DNA of 64,000 nt from Aurantiochytrium sp. KH105 (GCA_003116975.1 BGKB01000026.1:1054001-1118000), one strand, 5' to 3'; shown: positions 1 to 10,518, counted from the first letter of the stretch. The notes: generated by a model not told the origin, from the letters alone. Translations and numbers: made by a program.

Positions 1-96
1 TCGAACAAGCCAAGCAAGAACAAGCAACCAATCAAACCTAGAAGCGCCAACAAGTACAGCTGAAAAGTAGCCAAAAGCAAGGAAAGTAGAAGAGAA
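1..96 (+). promoter_or_regulatory. 5' leader of the first PAN/vWA gene, rich in CAAGCAA motifs
   Basis: The 96 bases before the first ATG are T-poor and A/C-rich, with several AAGCAA/CAAGC motifs. The same style of leader precedes the secreted-protein genes at 53078 and 55946. It is probably transcribed 5' UTR; the promoter lies at or beyond the window edge. The assignment rests on composition and position only. Confidence 0.4.
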
Positions 97-2196
97 ATGC
101 CGAGCATGTATCGTCTCGCTGTGTGCTTCCTTTTCTTAGGAGCATCCGGCGTCTCTCAAGTCATGGGAAAGGACTCCCTGAGACGTTCGCTTGATGAACT
201 TGAACATTGCCATGTGGTCGGCCATTACGTTGGAAAAACAATTGTCACCAAAAACGCCAAGGACGGGAGTTTGGACACTCCTGAACAGTGCCACCAGTTG
301 TGCAAGACACGCGATGAATGCAACTTCTGGACATGGTTCAATCCTAACAATGATCATGGAAACTACCATTGCAAGCTGTTTGAGAGCACGGAGAAGCTCC
401 AAACACATGGATCTTTTCAGAGGTACGTGTCCGGTCCCAAGTACTGCACGGACGCACCGACGCCGAACCCGACGCCAAGCCCGACACCCGCACCGACGCC
501 AAGCCCGACGCCCGCACCAACGCTCAGTCCCGTGACGGTGAAACCCAATTGCTACACTTCCCGGCTCGAGTACACGGGTGAGCAGACGGTCGACTACTTT
601 CCGAATGACGAAGGCATTCAGAGCCCGGAGCAGTGCCACGCCAAGTGCGTCGAGATCGAGAAGTGCAACTACTGGACCTTTTTTGACGGCTCGAGCAATC
701 AGCACTGCAAGCTCTGGGGGGAGGTGACGGGGACGAACAACAAGGGTAACGCGTACACCATCGGTCCCAAGATCTGCACGGACGCGCCCACCCCTTCCCC
801 GACGCCCGCGCCCACGCCTGCGCCCACGCCCGCGCCCACCCCTTCCCCGACGCCTGCGCCCACGCCCGCGCCCACGCCTGCGCCCACACCGGCACCCACA
901 CCGGCCCCCACGCCCGCCCCCACGCCGGCCCCCACTCCGGCGCCCACGCCGAGTCCCACGCCGAGTCCCACGCCGAGTCCCACGCCGAGTCCCACGCTGA
1001 GCCCGACACCGGCGCCCGTGGAGGAGGTGGTGGCAGCCAGCGCGACGGAGTGCATGACCGCGGACGTGAAGTACGTCAAGGGCAAGACGATCAAGAAGCA
1101 CGAGGGCGTGGAAAGCGCCGAGGTCTGCGCGGAGACCTGCCTTGAGTACGACGACTGCACCGGATGGACATGGCACGAGGACGGCCGATGCTGGATCATG
1201 GGCAAGAACTTCAAGCCCAAGAGCGGGCAGGAGGGCTACTTCTCCGGGCCGCGCGTGTGCCCGAACGACCCGGAGTGCGAGCTGCAATTCCAAGAGTTCC
1301 GCGGCGGCGACGACGTGGACACTATCAAGAAGGTCGACTCTGCGGCGGAGTGCGCGACCCTGTGCAACGAGAACGACGAGTGCGAGACGTGGACGTGGCG
1401 GAGCAATAAGGCGCTGTGCAAGCTGCGTAAGAACACGAACGCGGAGACCACGGATCGCGACGCGTACTACTTTACCGGAGAGAAGGCCAACTGCGGCGCG
1501 TACTCTTTGGCCTCGCTCGTCCCGACCACAGCGCCGACGCTGTCGCCGCTCCCGAGCGGCTTCCCGTGCGAAGACCCCATCAACGATGTCTTGTTCATCA
1601 TGGACGGCTCCGGGTCCACCGACAGCAAGGAATGGCGCGACATGAAGCACTTCGTGCGCCAGCTCAGCACTGCGTTTCAGGTCTCCAGCTCGGCGACCCG
1701 CCTTGCCCTCTTGCGCTTCTCTACGGAAACCACGGTGGAGTGGACCTTCTCCGAAGAAGAGGCTCAGGACTTGGACCTCTTTCAGGAGGCGGTCGATGCT
1801 CTCGAAGCCGAAGGTACCGGATCCGCGATTGGATCAGGAGTGATTGCCGGGCAGAACATGTTCGACGCGTTTCCCATCCGCGAGGGCACCCACAAGCGCG
1901 TTGCGATCGTCATTACCAGCGGCAAGCCCAACAAGGGTACGGATTGCAAGGCTGCTGGGTACTCGAAGAAGGGCAAGAAGTGCGCCACCCAGGCAGGCCT
2001 CGACCTGCTCAAGGGCGAAGATGGCATCGAGGGCACGGAAGATGACATTTACCTGGTGCACGCTCGAGTCGGATACGAGGTTCCGCGCAAGCTCTTTGAT
2101 GGCAAGGAGGACCTTTTCATCCAGCTCGATGATGACGACGTGGTTGGAGACGCGGACTATGTCGTCGCCAATATGTGCACGGTTTCCCAGTCCTAA
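97..2196 (+). CDS. Secreted PAN/Apple-repeat protein with C-terminal vWA domain
   Basis: The 699-residue product starts with a signal peptide (about 1-24). Four cysteine-rich PAN/Apple-like modules follow (about 38-117, 152-227, 319-388, 394-466), each with the C...C..C....C.W.W...C pattern. Modules 1, 2 and 3 are separated by Pro/Thr-rich linkers (118-150, 229-307). A von Willebrand A domain fills about 491-694. PAN modules bind proteins or glycans, so a cell-surface or extracellular adhesion role is likely. The vWA metal site has DGSGS (503-507) and Thr574, but the usual Asp of the TDG motif is Ser608, so metal binding may be weakened. There is no C-terminal membrane anchor, which suggests release or matrix association. 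It is a clear paralogue of the next gene. The first ATG gives the signal peptide and was taken as the start. Confidence 0.9.
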   Translation: MPSMYRLAVCFLFLGASGVSQVMGKDSLRRSLDELEHCHVVGHYVGKTIVTKNAKDGSLDTPEQCHQLCKTRDECNFWTWFNPNNDHGNYHCKLFESTEKLQTHGSFQRYVSGPKYCTDAPTPNPTPSPTPAPTPSPTPAPTLSPVTVKPNCYTSRLEYTGEQTVDYFPNDEGIQSPEQCHAKCVEIEKCNYWTFFDGSSNQHCKLWGEVTGTNNKGNAYTIGPKICTDAPTPSPTPAPTPAPTPAPTPSPTPAPTPAPTPAPTPAPTPAPTPAPTPAPTPAPTPSPTPSPTPSPTPSPTLSPTPAPVEEVVAASATECMTADVKYVKGKTIKKHEGVESAEVCAETCLEYDDCTGWTWHEDGRCWIMGKNFKPKSGQEGYFSGPRVCPNDPECELQFQEFRGGDDVDTIKKVDSAAECATLCNENDECETWTWRSNKALCKLRKNTNAETTDRDAYYFTGEKANCGAYSLASLVPTTAPTLSPLPSGFPCEDPINDVLFIMDGSGSTDSKEWRDMKHFVRQLSTAFQVSSSATRLALLRFSTETTVEWTFSEEEAQDLDLFQEAVDALEAEGTGSAIGSGVIAGQNMFDAFPIREGTHKRVAIVITSGKPNKGTDCKAAGYSKKGKKCATQAGLDLLKGEDGIEGTEDDIYLVHARVGYEVPRKLFDGKEDLFIQLDDDDVVGDADYVVANMCTVSQS
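448..1017 (+). repeat. Coding Pro/Thr/Ala/Ser minisatellite (two blocks)
   Basis: Codons at 448-546 and 781-1017 encode PTPAPTPSP-type linkers built from a degenerate 6- and 12-base unit (CCCACGCC...). They separate PAN modules 1/2 and 2/3 and probably form extended, possibly O-glycosylated stalks. The repeat produces long spurious open frames on the other strand. Confidence 0.85.
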
Positions 2197-3414
2197 ATTT
2201 TTTTCTCATCGTAAACCTCTGCGGTAACGAAAATGATGTTCTTCATATTCCTCTTTTTGAGCAACGCGTGACTGCGAAATGGTACCTTGACGAGAGTTAC
2301 GGGACAGTCTGAAAGATACCTTTGCCGGATGGACCAAATGCTGGTCCTTCAACAACTAGAAAGCCAAGTATCGATTAGTCAACACTCCCCCGCACCACTG
2401 ATACTGTGGTAGACTGCGTATCGCAAATTGGCATCTGTGTTATCTTTTTAGACGATCGTGCAAGCCCCAAGGCTGAAATTTTCATCGCATATACGGCACT
2501 CTCGCCCCGTTCACTTGATTCTTCGTTATTCTTCGCTTGCCCGCTTGCTCACTCCTGCATCGCTCTTTGTGCATGCCCTGTAGAGAGCAATAGGCCTACT
2601 CCGACACCAGGCGGACGAAAAATAAAATAAAAAATACAATGGCCCACCCCAGGCAACCCATCGCGGGCGCGCACCGGCTCGTGTGGGGCACCCACCAATG
2701 CTCGGGAGACCGTCTTCCGCATTCTTTTTGGTTGTGTTGTTTGTGCTTTTTTCATATTCAAAGTAAATTGGATGTTCCGTTGGAGAGAATTGTGCCCTGT
2801 ACTCAATCGGCCGCGCTTAATGAGTTGATGAGGGCAGGGAACTGGCGACTGAAGCAATGGCGAGCAAGAAGTAAAGTTCGGGCCTTCTACAGGCATCATC
2901 CGCCACGACCCGTTGAAGCTAGGTTCTTGTCCCGGGCCATCACTACGCAGCATTTGTGCATACCTCATCGCTCGCGTCCACGGGATCACAGAGATGAACC
3001 ATGTGACATTCCCTATTTGGAAAAAGTATCTTCTCCGGGACGCTTTGGCTCTCCCGGCCTCTTCATGTTGACGTGAACTTGATTGGAAAACTATGGAAAA
3101 TGTTGTCCGCGCCCAAAACTTTCTGTCGATGCATAAAATCCCGAAGCGTCCGCGGCGCGGTCCGACGAGCCCACCAGGCTTCTTCTCGTTGCTTGTAATG
3201 GCACTGGGCATTCTTTGGCAAGTTGTCATGATCCCGGACTTTCGCGACGGCTTTCCGTAAAGATGGGAATGTACCGCGGCTCTTTGAGGATCCACTGAGA
3301 AGCCTCGAATCACGAAATTATTCAAAGTTGCATCGCGTGCGGAGCGAGCAAACCCGAAATAGAATTCCAACCGCAAGACTCGAGCTTGAACTACAAGTTT
3401 CATTCGAGGGCACA
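2197..3414. other. Intergenic region between the two vWA genes
   Basis: This 1.2-kb stretch holds the 3' UTR of the first gene and the promoter and leader of the second. Open frames at 2639-3076 (+) and 2549-3415 (-) lack domain patterns and compositional bias and are probably not genes. No RNA gene is visible. Confidence 0.6.
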
Positions 3415-6231
3415 ATGCCTCGTCTTCTTGTCATTTCGACCCTGTTCTCGACTGTCCTTGTTGCTCAAGCTTTGCCATCATTTGAGGAGCTCGGATCCGA
3501 CTGTTGGACTGCATCCAAATATGATGGAGCCTTGCTCGAAGGTGTTGGCCAAACCGATCCGGTGACGTCTGCTTGGGGGTGTGCTCTTCTCTGCCAAACC
3601 CATGCGGATTGCGAGGTGTGGTCATTCTTTGATAATGGAAACAACAATTTCAACTGCTTTCTTTATACCAGCTACAGCAACTCTCAGAAAATGCCAAAAA
3701 AGTGGACTTCTGGGCCTAAATTTTGCGAAAGCGAGGAAACAGATGCGCCTACAACCTTGGAGACAGATGCGCCTACGGCGTTTGATGAGACAGATGCGCC
3801 CACTGCGTTCGATGAGACAGATGCGCCCACTGCGTTCGATGAGACGGACTCGCCCACGACGTTTGATGAGACCGATGCGCCTTCGGCGTCTTTTGAGACA
3901 GATGCGCCTACGACGTTTGAGGAGACAGATGCGCCCACTGCGTTCGATGAGACGGACTCGCCCACGACGTTTGAAGAAACGGACTCGCCTACGACGTTTG
4001 AAGAAACGGACTCGCCTACGACATTTGATGAAACCGATGCGCCTTCGGCGTCTTTTGAGACAGATGCGCCTACGACGTTTGAGGAGACAGATGCGCCTAC
4101 TGCCTTCGATGAGACGGACTCGCCCACGACGTTTGAAGAAACGGACTCGCCCACGACGTTTGAAGAAACGGACTCGCCAACGACGTTTGATGAGACCGAT
4201 GCGCCTTCGGCGCCTGTTGAGACAAATGCACCTACGACGTTTGAGGAGACAGATGCGCCTACTACGTTCGATGAGACGGACTCGCCCACGACGTTTGAAG
4301 AAACGGACTCGCCAACGACGTTTGATGAGACCGATGCGCCTTCGGCGTCTTTTGAGACAGATGCGCCTACGACGTTTGAGGAGACAGATGCGCCCACTGC
4401 GTTCGATGAGACGGACTCGCCCACGACGTTTGAAGAAACGGACTCGCCTACGACGTTTGATGAGACCGATGCGCCTTCGGCGTCTTTTGAGACAGATGCG
4501 CCTACGACGTTTGAGGAGACAGATGCGCCCACTGCGTTCGATGAGACGGACTCGCCCACGACGTTTGAAGAAACGGACTCGCCTACGACGTTTGATGAAA
4601 CGGACTCGCCTACGACATTTGATGAAACCGATGCGCCTTCGGCGTCTTTTGAGACAGATGCGCCTACGACGTTTGAGGAGACAGATGCGCCTACTGCGTT
4701 CGATGAGACGGACTCGCCCACGACGTTTGAAGAAACGGACTCGCCTACGGCGTTTGATGAGACCGATGCGCCTTCGGCGTCTATTGAGACTGATTCGCCA
4801 ACCCCTTTTGAAGACACCGACGCGCCGACGGGATTTGATGAGACTGACTCTCCTACCCCTTTTGAAGACACCGAGTCGCCTACCCCTTTTGAGGACACCG
4901 AGTCGCCAACATCTTTTGATGATACCGAGTCACCCACGGCCTTTGAGACCGACGCACCGACGGGATTCGATGAGACTGACTCGCCCACGGCCTATGAGAC
5001 CGACGCGCCGACAGGATTTGATGAGACTGACTCCCCCACACCTTTTGATTCACTCACGCCAACAACAACGCCCACCATGGCGCCAACGTTGCCCTGCTAT
5101 ACCGAGGGGAATCGATACAAGGGTGGCACAACCTTGGCCAAACTGAAAGGCGTCAAGACTCCGGAAGCTTGCCACGAAGAATGCCTTGCCGACGAACTCT
5201 GTGAAGGGTTCTCGTGGAAGGCGAGCAAGAAGAGCTGTGAGCTGAAGGCCGGTGCCTACAAGCTCAAGTCAGGGCAAAATGGATATGCCGCAGGCTCTCG
5301 CGATTGCATCCACAACACGGCGTGCCTTGCTCAATTTGTCCAGTACAAGTCCAAAGCAATGGCCAAGGTCAAAGATGTGGAGGACGCCTTCTCGTGCGCA
5401 GATGAATGCCGCGAACGGAGCAAGTGTATGTCTTGGACGTATCGCAGCTCGAAGAAGTTTTGCGCTCTGTTCAGTGAAGTGGACGAGTCGAAGAAGAAGG
5501 AGGGCCAAAAGGCCGAATACTTTTCGGGTATTCGCGAAGGTTGCGATAGCATCCCGACGCCCCAGCCAACACTCGCAACGCCTGCCCCCGTGATTTCGTG
5601 CGGACCCAAGGTCAACGACGTGCTCTTTGTGGTTGACAGCTCGGGTTCGATTGACGACAGCGAGTGGGCCCATTTGAAGAACTTTGTTCGCCAACTCGGC
5701 AGCGCGTTTGATGTGGGCAATAGCGACGAGCAAACGCGTCTGGGCTTTGTCGAGTACTCGACCGATGTCACAAGGCTCTGGGACTTTACGTCTCCATACG
5801 CCGTCGACGCTACGGCCTTTCAGGTTCACGTCGACTCTGCCGAGGCAACAGGCAAAGGCACGGGGACTGGCCCCGCGCTGATTGAGGCCCAGAATGTCTT
5901 TTGGGAGACGCCCACGCGTCTCAATCTGGATCGACGCGTGGTCATCATCCTTACAGACGGAAATCCCAACAAAAACGAGAATTGCAAGCAAGCTGGCTAT
6001 TCGCCAAACGCCAAAGCTTGCGCAGCCGAGGCTGCCGAAGAACTTCGCAAGGGGCCGGACGGTCAGCTCGGTACTGACGATGACGTCTATCTCGTCTACG
6101 TTCGCATTGGCGACAAGATCCGTACTGATGTGTTCGGCGACGTAGAGGACATGCAGGTCAATGCTTCGCCAGAGGGCCTCTCGCTGATCGCCGACGAAAT
6201 CGTGCGCGACGTTTGTGATATTGTCGCGTAA
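3415..6231 (+). CDS. Secreted PAN/Apple-vWA protein with long Thr/Asp-rich repeat stalk
   Basis: The frame is open from 3328, but the ATG at 3415 gives a clean signal peptide (MPRLLVISTLF...) and is chosen (938 residues). One PAN-like module comes first, then about 440 residues of an 8-9-residue repeat of the type TD[AS]PT.F[DE]E, then two more PAN-like modules and a vWA domain. The vWA metal site is complete: DSSGS at about 741-745 and TDG with Asp about 848. The acidic, Thr-rich stalk could be glycosylated and bind calcium (inference). The order of domains matches the preceding gene, so the pair probably arose by tandem duplication followed by replacement or expansion of the linker. Likely role: surface or extracellular adhesion. 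Confidence 0.9.
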   Translation: MPRLLVISTLFSTVLVAQALPSFEELGSDCWTASKYDGALLEGVGQTDPVTSAWGCALLCQTHADCEVWSFFDNGNNNFNCFLYTSYSNSQKMPKKWTSGPKFCESEETDAPTTLETDAPTAFDETDAPTAFDETDAPTAFDETDSPTTFDETDAPSASFETDAPTTFEETDAPTAFDETDSPTTFEETDSPTTFEETDSPTTFDETDAPSASFETDAPTTFEETDAPTAFDETDSPTTFEETDSPTTFEETDSPTTFDETDAPSAPVETNAPTTFEETDAPTTFDETDSPTTFEETDSPTTFDETDAPSASFETDAPTTFEETDAPTAFDETDSPTTFEETDSPTTFDETDAPSASFETDAPTTFEETDAPTAFDETDSPTTFEETDSPTTFDETDSPTTFDETDAPSASFETDAPTTFEETDAPTAFDETDSPTTFEETDSPTAFDETDAPSASIETDSPTPFEDTDAPTGFDETDSPTPFEDTESPTPFEDTESPTSFDDTESPTAFETDAPTGFDETDSPTAYETDAPTGFDETDSPTPFDSLTPTTTPTMAPTLPCYTEGNRYKGGTTLAKLKGVKTPEACHEECLADELCEGFSWKASKKSCELKAGAYKLKSGQNGYAAGSRDCIHNTACLAQFVQYKSKAMAKVKDVEDAFSCADECRERSKCMSWTYRSSKKFCALFSEVDESKKKEGQKAEYFSGIREGCDSIPTPQPTLATPAPVISCGPKVNDVLFVVDSSGSIDDSEWAHLKNFVRQLGSAFDVGNSDEQTRLGFVEYSTDVTRLWDFTSPYAVDATAFQVHVDSAEATGKGTGTGPALIEAQNVFWETPTRLNLDRRVVIILTDGNPNKNENCKQAGYSPNAKACAAEAAEELRKGPDGQLGTDDDVYLVYVRIGDKIRTDVFGDVEDMQVNASPEGLSLIADEIVRDVCDIVA
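3736..5058 (+). repeat. 24-27-bp coding repeat array with higher-order structure
   Basis: About fifty units encode TD[AS]PT.F[DE]E variants. A larger unit, marked by an APSA variant, recurs seven times (first near 3870, last near 4768). Each copy holds the variants in almost the same order, showing expansion in multi-unit blocks. After about 4790 the units diverge (PFED, GFDE, AYE). Confidence 0.9.
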
Positions 6232-6434
6232 GAATTCTAACCAAGAAATGAAACTTTCCTATGTCTTCTACTGATGCTTACTCTACGAGCCGTCGCGTTT
6301 TGTAGCTGCGCGCAGAATCTGAAGATTGATTATGAATGCCCTTGTTGTTCAACTTGTTTTGTTGTTGAGATTCGTCGCTGTCGATCAATCAGCAGATCCC
6401 GAACTCTCGAACCCGGAGACGCAACAACAAGACG

Positions 6435-8159
6435 ATGGAGGTCGACGAGGCCGCGGCCGCGGCCGAGAGCGGGCAGGCGCAGGCAGAGGTTCTGGCCGAG
6501 GCGCGACGAGGCGCAGCGACACGGATGCAGGCAGAGGCGCAGACTCAGAAGCCTGGTCTGGGCTCCGACGGCGACAGCAAGGAAAATGGCGGACACGGCG
6601 ACAACGAGGCCGACGACGACGGCGACGTGGCCCTTGCTAAGGCCCCTGCGAGCGAAGATGAGGCCGACCAGGAGAACGAGGAGGACGTGGAGGACGAGGA
6701 CGTCGCTATGAAAGATGGTCACTCGAGCAAAGTCGTAACTGGGAGCAACAAGGACGAAGGAGACGAGGAACGAATGTGCCGGTTCTGCTTTGACGGCGAC
6801 GACGAGGAGGAGCTTTGCGCCGACGTTTGCGCTTGCAAGGGCGACCAGAGATATGTACACATGGGATGCCTGCGACGTTGGCAGCGGATGGTTCTGGTCA
6901 GTCAGCCAACACATCCTGCGTTTTATCGCGATGATGTGCGGCACCACGTTTGTGGAGTTTGCAAGAGCAATTTCACGTGTCCGCCACCGAGCAGGCTGGA
7001 GCTCATGCAGTCTTTTACTGGCGCGGAGATTGCCGCACTCATTGGGGAAGGGCGCTTTATTGCAGCGCGAAACCTGTTTTCGGAAATGCTCGAAAAAGAA
7101 ATTGCCGAGTCTCCGATGATGAGCGTGATGTCAGCACACATGCACTGGATTCGCGGGGCGTACCTGATCACCAATGTGGAGGAGGACACGCCTCGCATCG
7201 AGCTTGAGGTGGAAAGTAACACGGAGCTACGCATGGTGCAGCAGATTGTGACTCGCGCAGCTCGCGGGGGAAGGAGAAGATTTGAGCTTGGCGGACGTGC
7301 GTATGCTCTGGCTGGCGAGGGCGCTCTTGCGGGTGTCCCTGAAGATGCTCGGGTGTCTGCCCTCGCGAGCGCCGAGGCGCCGTGTTCCGTGGTCTTTGAG
7401 GGCGAGAGCAGCACTGCTCACGACACAATTCAGGCTGTGAATTTGACGCGACCTGTTCCTGCCCCGCTGCCAGACCGTCTGGCAGCGACGGTGGCTGCTG
7501 CCCGTGTCCAGGCGCAGCGCAGATGTGCCGCGGCTGCCGATGTTGCGGTGGTGTGCTATTCCGGCGGGCCTTGTGAAGAGAATGTCTTGAGCACGTGCAT
7601 CATCTTTGGAGGCGAGGGCGGGTACTCTGTGGACTCGTCTGGATCCCTAGTGGAAGCCATGGTTGTTGCAGGCGAGCGCGCCAACCCGGAAACGGCTGTG
7701 CAGGGTCTCGTGACGGGTCAGCTCGTCGAGTTGCACAGCCTGACCAAGGCTATGCGTCACAATGGAAGTCGGGGCGTTCTCGCGAGGTTCGACCAAGATG
7801 CAGGTCGGTGGACTGTGCAGCTTGTGGGCGGCGCAGTGATCCGCGCTCGGCCCGAGAATCTGCGTGGGCTCTCCGCGGGCGAGAAGGGTCGAGTGCTTGC
7901 CTTTTTCGGTTATGCTGGCTGGAGCCGGGCACAGCTTTTGGGTGAGATTGCGCGCGGTCATTGGGGACTATGCAGTTCCAGTCTGCAAGACGTGTGTTGC
8001 GCGCCTGATGCATGTCGCGAGGGTCTTGAGTCGAGACTCGTGTATGCTCCAGAATCGGAGATGACGGACGATTACGTCAAGAGCCAATTGCGTGAGATGG
8101 AGAACTTGCGCCAGGAAGCTCAACAAGCATCGATGCACGCGCGAGGAGGGGACAGCTGA
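6435..8159 (+). CDS. RING-CH (RINGv) protein with AlgH/UPF0301-like C-terminal half
   Basis: The protein has 574 residues. The first 110 are acidic and Ala/Glu-rich. A RING-CH finger starts at Cys115: C115-x2-C118, C132-x-C134, H142-x2-C145 (the YVHMGCLRRW signature) and a final C-x2-C pair near 174-177. RING-CH domains recruit E2 ubiquitin-conjugating enzymes; MARCH-type members are usually membrane-bound, but no transmembrane span is seen here. The C-terminal half carries two motifs typical of AlgH/YqgE/UPF0301: a GGP motif after a hydrophobic strand (about 376-378) and FFGYAGW..AQL..EI..G.W (about 495-515). Between them lies a short module (VTGQLVEL...NG..G.L..FD...GRW.VQL) like small beta-barrel modules common in protist proteins. 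Probable role: ubiquitin ligase with an unknown sensor domain. The RING-CH call is firm; the AlgH call is moderate. Confidence 0.85.
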   Translation: MEVDEAAAAAESGQAQAEVLAEARRGAATRMQAEAQTQKPGLGSDGDSKENGGHGDNEADDDGDVALAKAPASEDEADQENEEDVEDEDVAMKDGHSSKVVTGSNKDEGDEERMCRFCFDGDDEEELCADVCACKGDQRYVHMGCLRRWQRMVLVSQPTHPAFYRDDVRHHVCGVCKSNFTCPPPSRLELMQSFTGAEIAALIGEGRFIAARNLFSEMLEKEIAESPMMSVMSAHMHWIRGAYLITNVEEDTPRIELEVESNTELRMVQQIVTRAARGGRRRFELGGRAYALAGEGALAGVPEDARVSALASAEAPCSVVFEGESSTAHDTIQAVNLTRPVPAPLPDRLAATVAAARVQAQRRCAAAADVAVVCYSGGPCEENVLSTCIIFGGEGGYSVDSSGSLVEAMVVAGERANPETAVQGLVTGQLVELHSLTKAMRHNGSRGVLARFDQDAGRWTVQLVGGAVIRARPENLRGLSAGEKGRVLAFFGYAGWSRAQLLGEIARGHWGLCSSSLQDVCCAPDACREGLESRLVYAPESEMTDDYVKSQLREMENLRQEAQQASMHARGGDS

Positions 8160-9016
8160 GCTAAGTTGTATGCTTGGTACCATCATACCGGGGAGCAGGC
8201 GTCTTTTATTTCCATGCAAAAGGAAGAGAAGCTGAGTCGTTTGTATGCCTTTATTATCATCATTTTCAGCGATTTGTATAAAAGGAAACACACACGCGAA
8301 TTCGAAGAAGAACTTTATCTCTTCTTTCGCGAAACGAGGCCCTACTGGAGAGACAGCATTTGGCTGGATGGTAACACGATTTTTTTTGGGGGGGGAAGGG
8401 GTCGCATGATCTTTCCAAAGTATTTCGCCGCTTCTGCAAAGCACTGACAAATTTCCAAAAAGGCAATGGTGCAGGCCTTGTGGTTGGCTAGTCTTGTCTT
8501 GGGACCAAACGATTCAAAGCGAAATCGATGCATGCATTATAAGAATAAAAAAGAGAAGTTTCTTTCAAATGTATGTATGTAAGTATGTGCGGGTTACACC
8601 ATCAAGCAAGCATTTGCGTAGGAGCGCCAGCGTTCCAAACGGAGGCGCGTCAACGTCATGCATTGCTTCATATGCGTGAGAGGTTTTTTTTTTTTGTTGA
8701 TTTTGTGTTTTCCTCTGCAGCGCGACGAGATGCGTTTTATTGGGCTTGGTGAATCGGTCCGATGTGAAGTGGTGTACATGGGCTGTGGAACGAGCGGCCG
8801 GTTTGTTTGATGGTTGAAGTGGAATTTCACAAAAAAAAATGAGGAGTGGGAGAAAAAGAAGAAGGTGGTGGGGGAAAGACAATGTGTGAAGAAGAGCAGA
8901 GAAGAGAAGAGCAGAGACGAGGGGAGGGGAGGCGAGGGAAGGAGAAGAACGGCGAACACGTGCGCAAAGAAGAACCGAGTAGGCTTCCCACAAAGTACGT
9001 TTGCACCTCCCCCCCC
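8160..9016. other. Convergent 3' intergenic region
   Basis: It lies between the ends of the RING-CH gene (+) and the CxxC gene (-). It contains homopolymer runs (T/G near 8381-8399, T near 8687-8696, A near 8830-8838) and AT-rich 3'-UTR-like sequence. No supported gene or RNA was seen. Confidence 0.6.
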
Positions 9017-9783
9017 TTAATTGACGAAGTGGTGCAAGCGTTCGGACATGCCATACGCACGGCGATCAACAGTTCGAAGGTATTCAGCAAGCCCCGTGCC
9101 CGAGAAGTCACGGCGACAGGCGAAGCAGCGCTGGTCCTGCAGGTTTTCGGCCTTTTGGTTGCGCAACTCGGTGAGCTGACCCGTTCGAATATTAAAGGCC
9201 ACACGCTGGCACATGTCAAGCGCAGGTTGGACCGTTTCCTCGGAACCAGCGTCCGAGTCAGCCTCGGCCATGACCATTTCGGTCGGGCCGCGAGGAGACC
9301 CGCTGGGCACCGTGAGCGAGTTGTTGGAACTCCCACCCTCGGATTCGTCGTCAACATCCATAGCGTTGGGCATGTCGCCATGATGCGCCGCCTCGAGCGC
9401 GAGCTTGCACAGCTGATAGCGCTCGACGACGCGGGAGTCGTCGCGTGTAGCTTCGGTCATGCGGATTTTTGAGTCGAGTTCGGCAAGAGCAGCCCGCATG
9501 TCAGCTTGCGACTCGTAGGTGCGCGAGCACACGGCGCAGCAGGAGCTGACGCTCGCATCGTCGTGTTGATCGGCGAGCAGTTGAATGGCGCCTGCGAAGA
9601 TGCTAATGTCGCGCTCCATGTTCGTTTTGATGTCTTGGAGCGTCTTGTACTGGTCATGGGCATTGTCGGGGTCGCCGTGCTGTTCGAGCAGCTCCTTGAG
9701 CTCTGGGTTGCCGTCCACGAGCGTGCTCAGGTGCGCCTTGACCAGGCCTCCACGGTCGGTCCGCGCCTGTTGCTGCTGCTGCT

Positions 9784-9815
<32 letters not shown>

Positions 9816-9943
9816 TGCTGCTGCAGAAGCGCCTGCAGCTCCTGCTCTTTGTGCGCGCGCGCCATCTCCATCTGGCTCCCGTGCTCCAGCAGGGTGCCGG
9901 CGTCCATCGCCGAGCACAGGGGCTGGCCCGAGGGAGGCGCCAT
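9017..9943 (-). CDS. PolyQ protein with two CxxC motifs, function unknown
   Basis: Starting at the ATG at 9943 (MAPPSGQPL...), the product has 308 residues. The frame is open to 10798, but the upstream part is Arg/Ser/Ala low complexity typical of the non-coding repeats here. Residues about 36-58 form a polyglutamine tract with a helical flank. Next come a mostly helical, probably coiled-coil region, a CCAVC motif, an acidic Ser-rich stretch, and a C-terminal CFACRRDF motif followed by H-rich residues. The paired CxxC motifs suggest a zinc site but match no family I can name. It is convergent with the RING-CH gene and divergent from the mitochondrial gene at 11898. Confidence 0.7.
9767..9825. 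repeat. CAG/CAA (CTG/TTG on +) polyglutamine repeat
   Basis: About 20 consecutive Gln codons on the minus strand, mixing CAG and CAA, sit in the N-terminal part of the CxxC gene. The CAA interruptions should limit length instability. Confidence 0.9.
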
Positions 9944-10273
9944 GCTCTGGCCCCGCTCCTTTGTCTGTCTGTCTGTCTGCGTCCTTTGTTTGCCTGCCTG
10001 CCTGCCTGCCTGCCTGCCTCTTCCGAGTACGTATGGCCTCTCGCTGCTCCCGCTTTCGCTTCCGCTTCCGCTCCTCGCCCGCCTTCGCGTGCGTGCGCGC
10101 CGCGCCGCGCTCTGCCGCGCTCTGCCGCGCTCGCGCGCGTGCGTGCCCGCGTGCCTGCGAGCGTGCGCAAGCGCGGACGGCTTTCGCGCCGCGCTCCCGC
10201 CGCGCACTATATTGCGTGGCCGCCTCTGCGAGCGTGACGTTCGTGCGTGCCTCTCGCACTCGTGCTTCTCCTC

Positions 10274-10304
<31 letters not shown>

Positions 10305-10506
10305 CTTCGCTCGGCCGCTCTTCGGCGCCGTGCGCGCGAAAGGGAGCGAGGGACGGCGCGCGAAAGGGGCGCGGCCGGGGCGCGGGCGCGGCGCGCGGCG
10401 CGCAAGGCGAGGCGAGGCGCGCGGCGCGAGGGCGCGAGGGTCTGCCTGTGCGAGGGCGAGGCGAGGGCGAGGCGAGGCGACTCCGGCTCCCGCTTCGACG
10501 ACGAGG

Positions 10507-10518
10507 GCTGCTGCTGCA

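Noticed and set aside
136-1650. 504-codon minus-strand frame across the first vWA gene
   Set aside because: Arg/Gly-rich antisense shadow of the Pro/Thr repeat and PAN modules; no domain pattern.
2639-3076. 145-codon plus-strand frame with a reasonable ATG context
   Set aside because: Sequence resembles no family and lacks signal or transmembrane features; probably untranslated.
2549-3415. 288-codon minus-strand frame between the vWA genes
   Set aside because: No domain, signal or bias in composition; overlaps the promoter and leader of the second vWA gene.
3581-5146. 521-codon plus-strand frame in another phase of the TDAPT repeat
   Set aside because: Out-of-frame reading of a coding repeat, giving monotonous RLRRLMR units.
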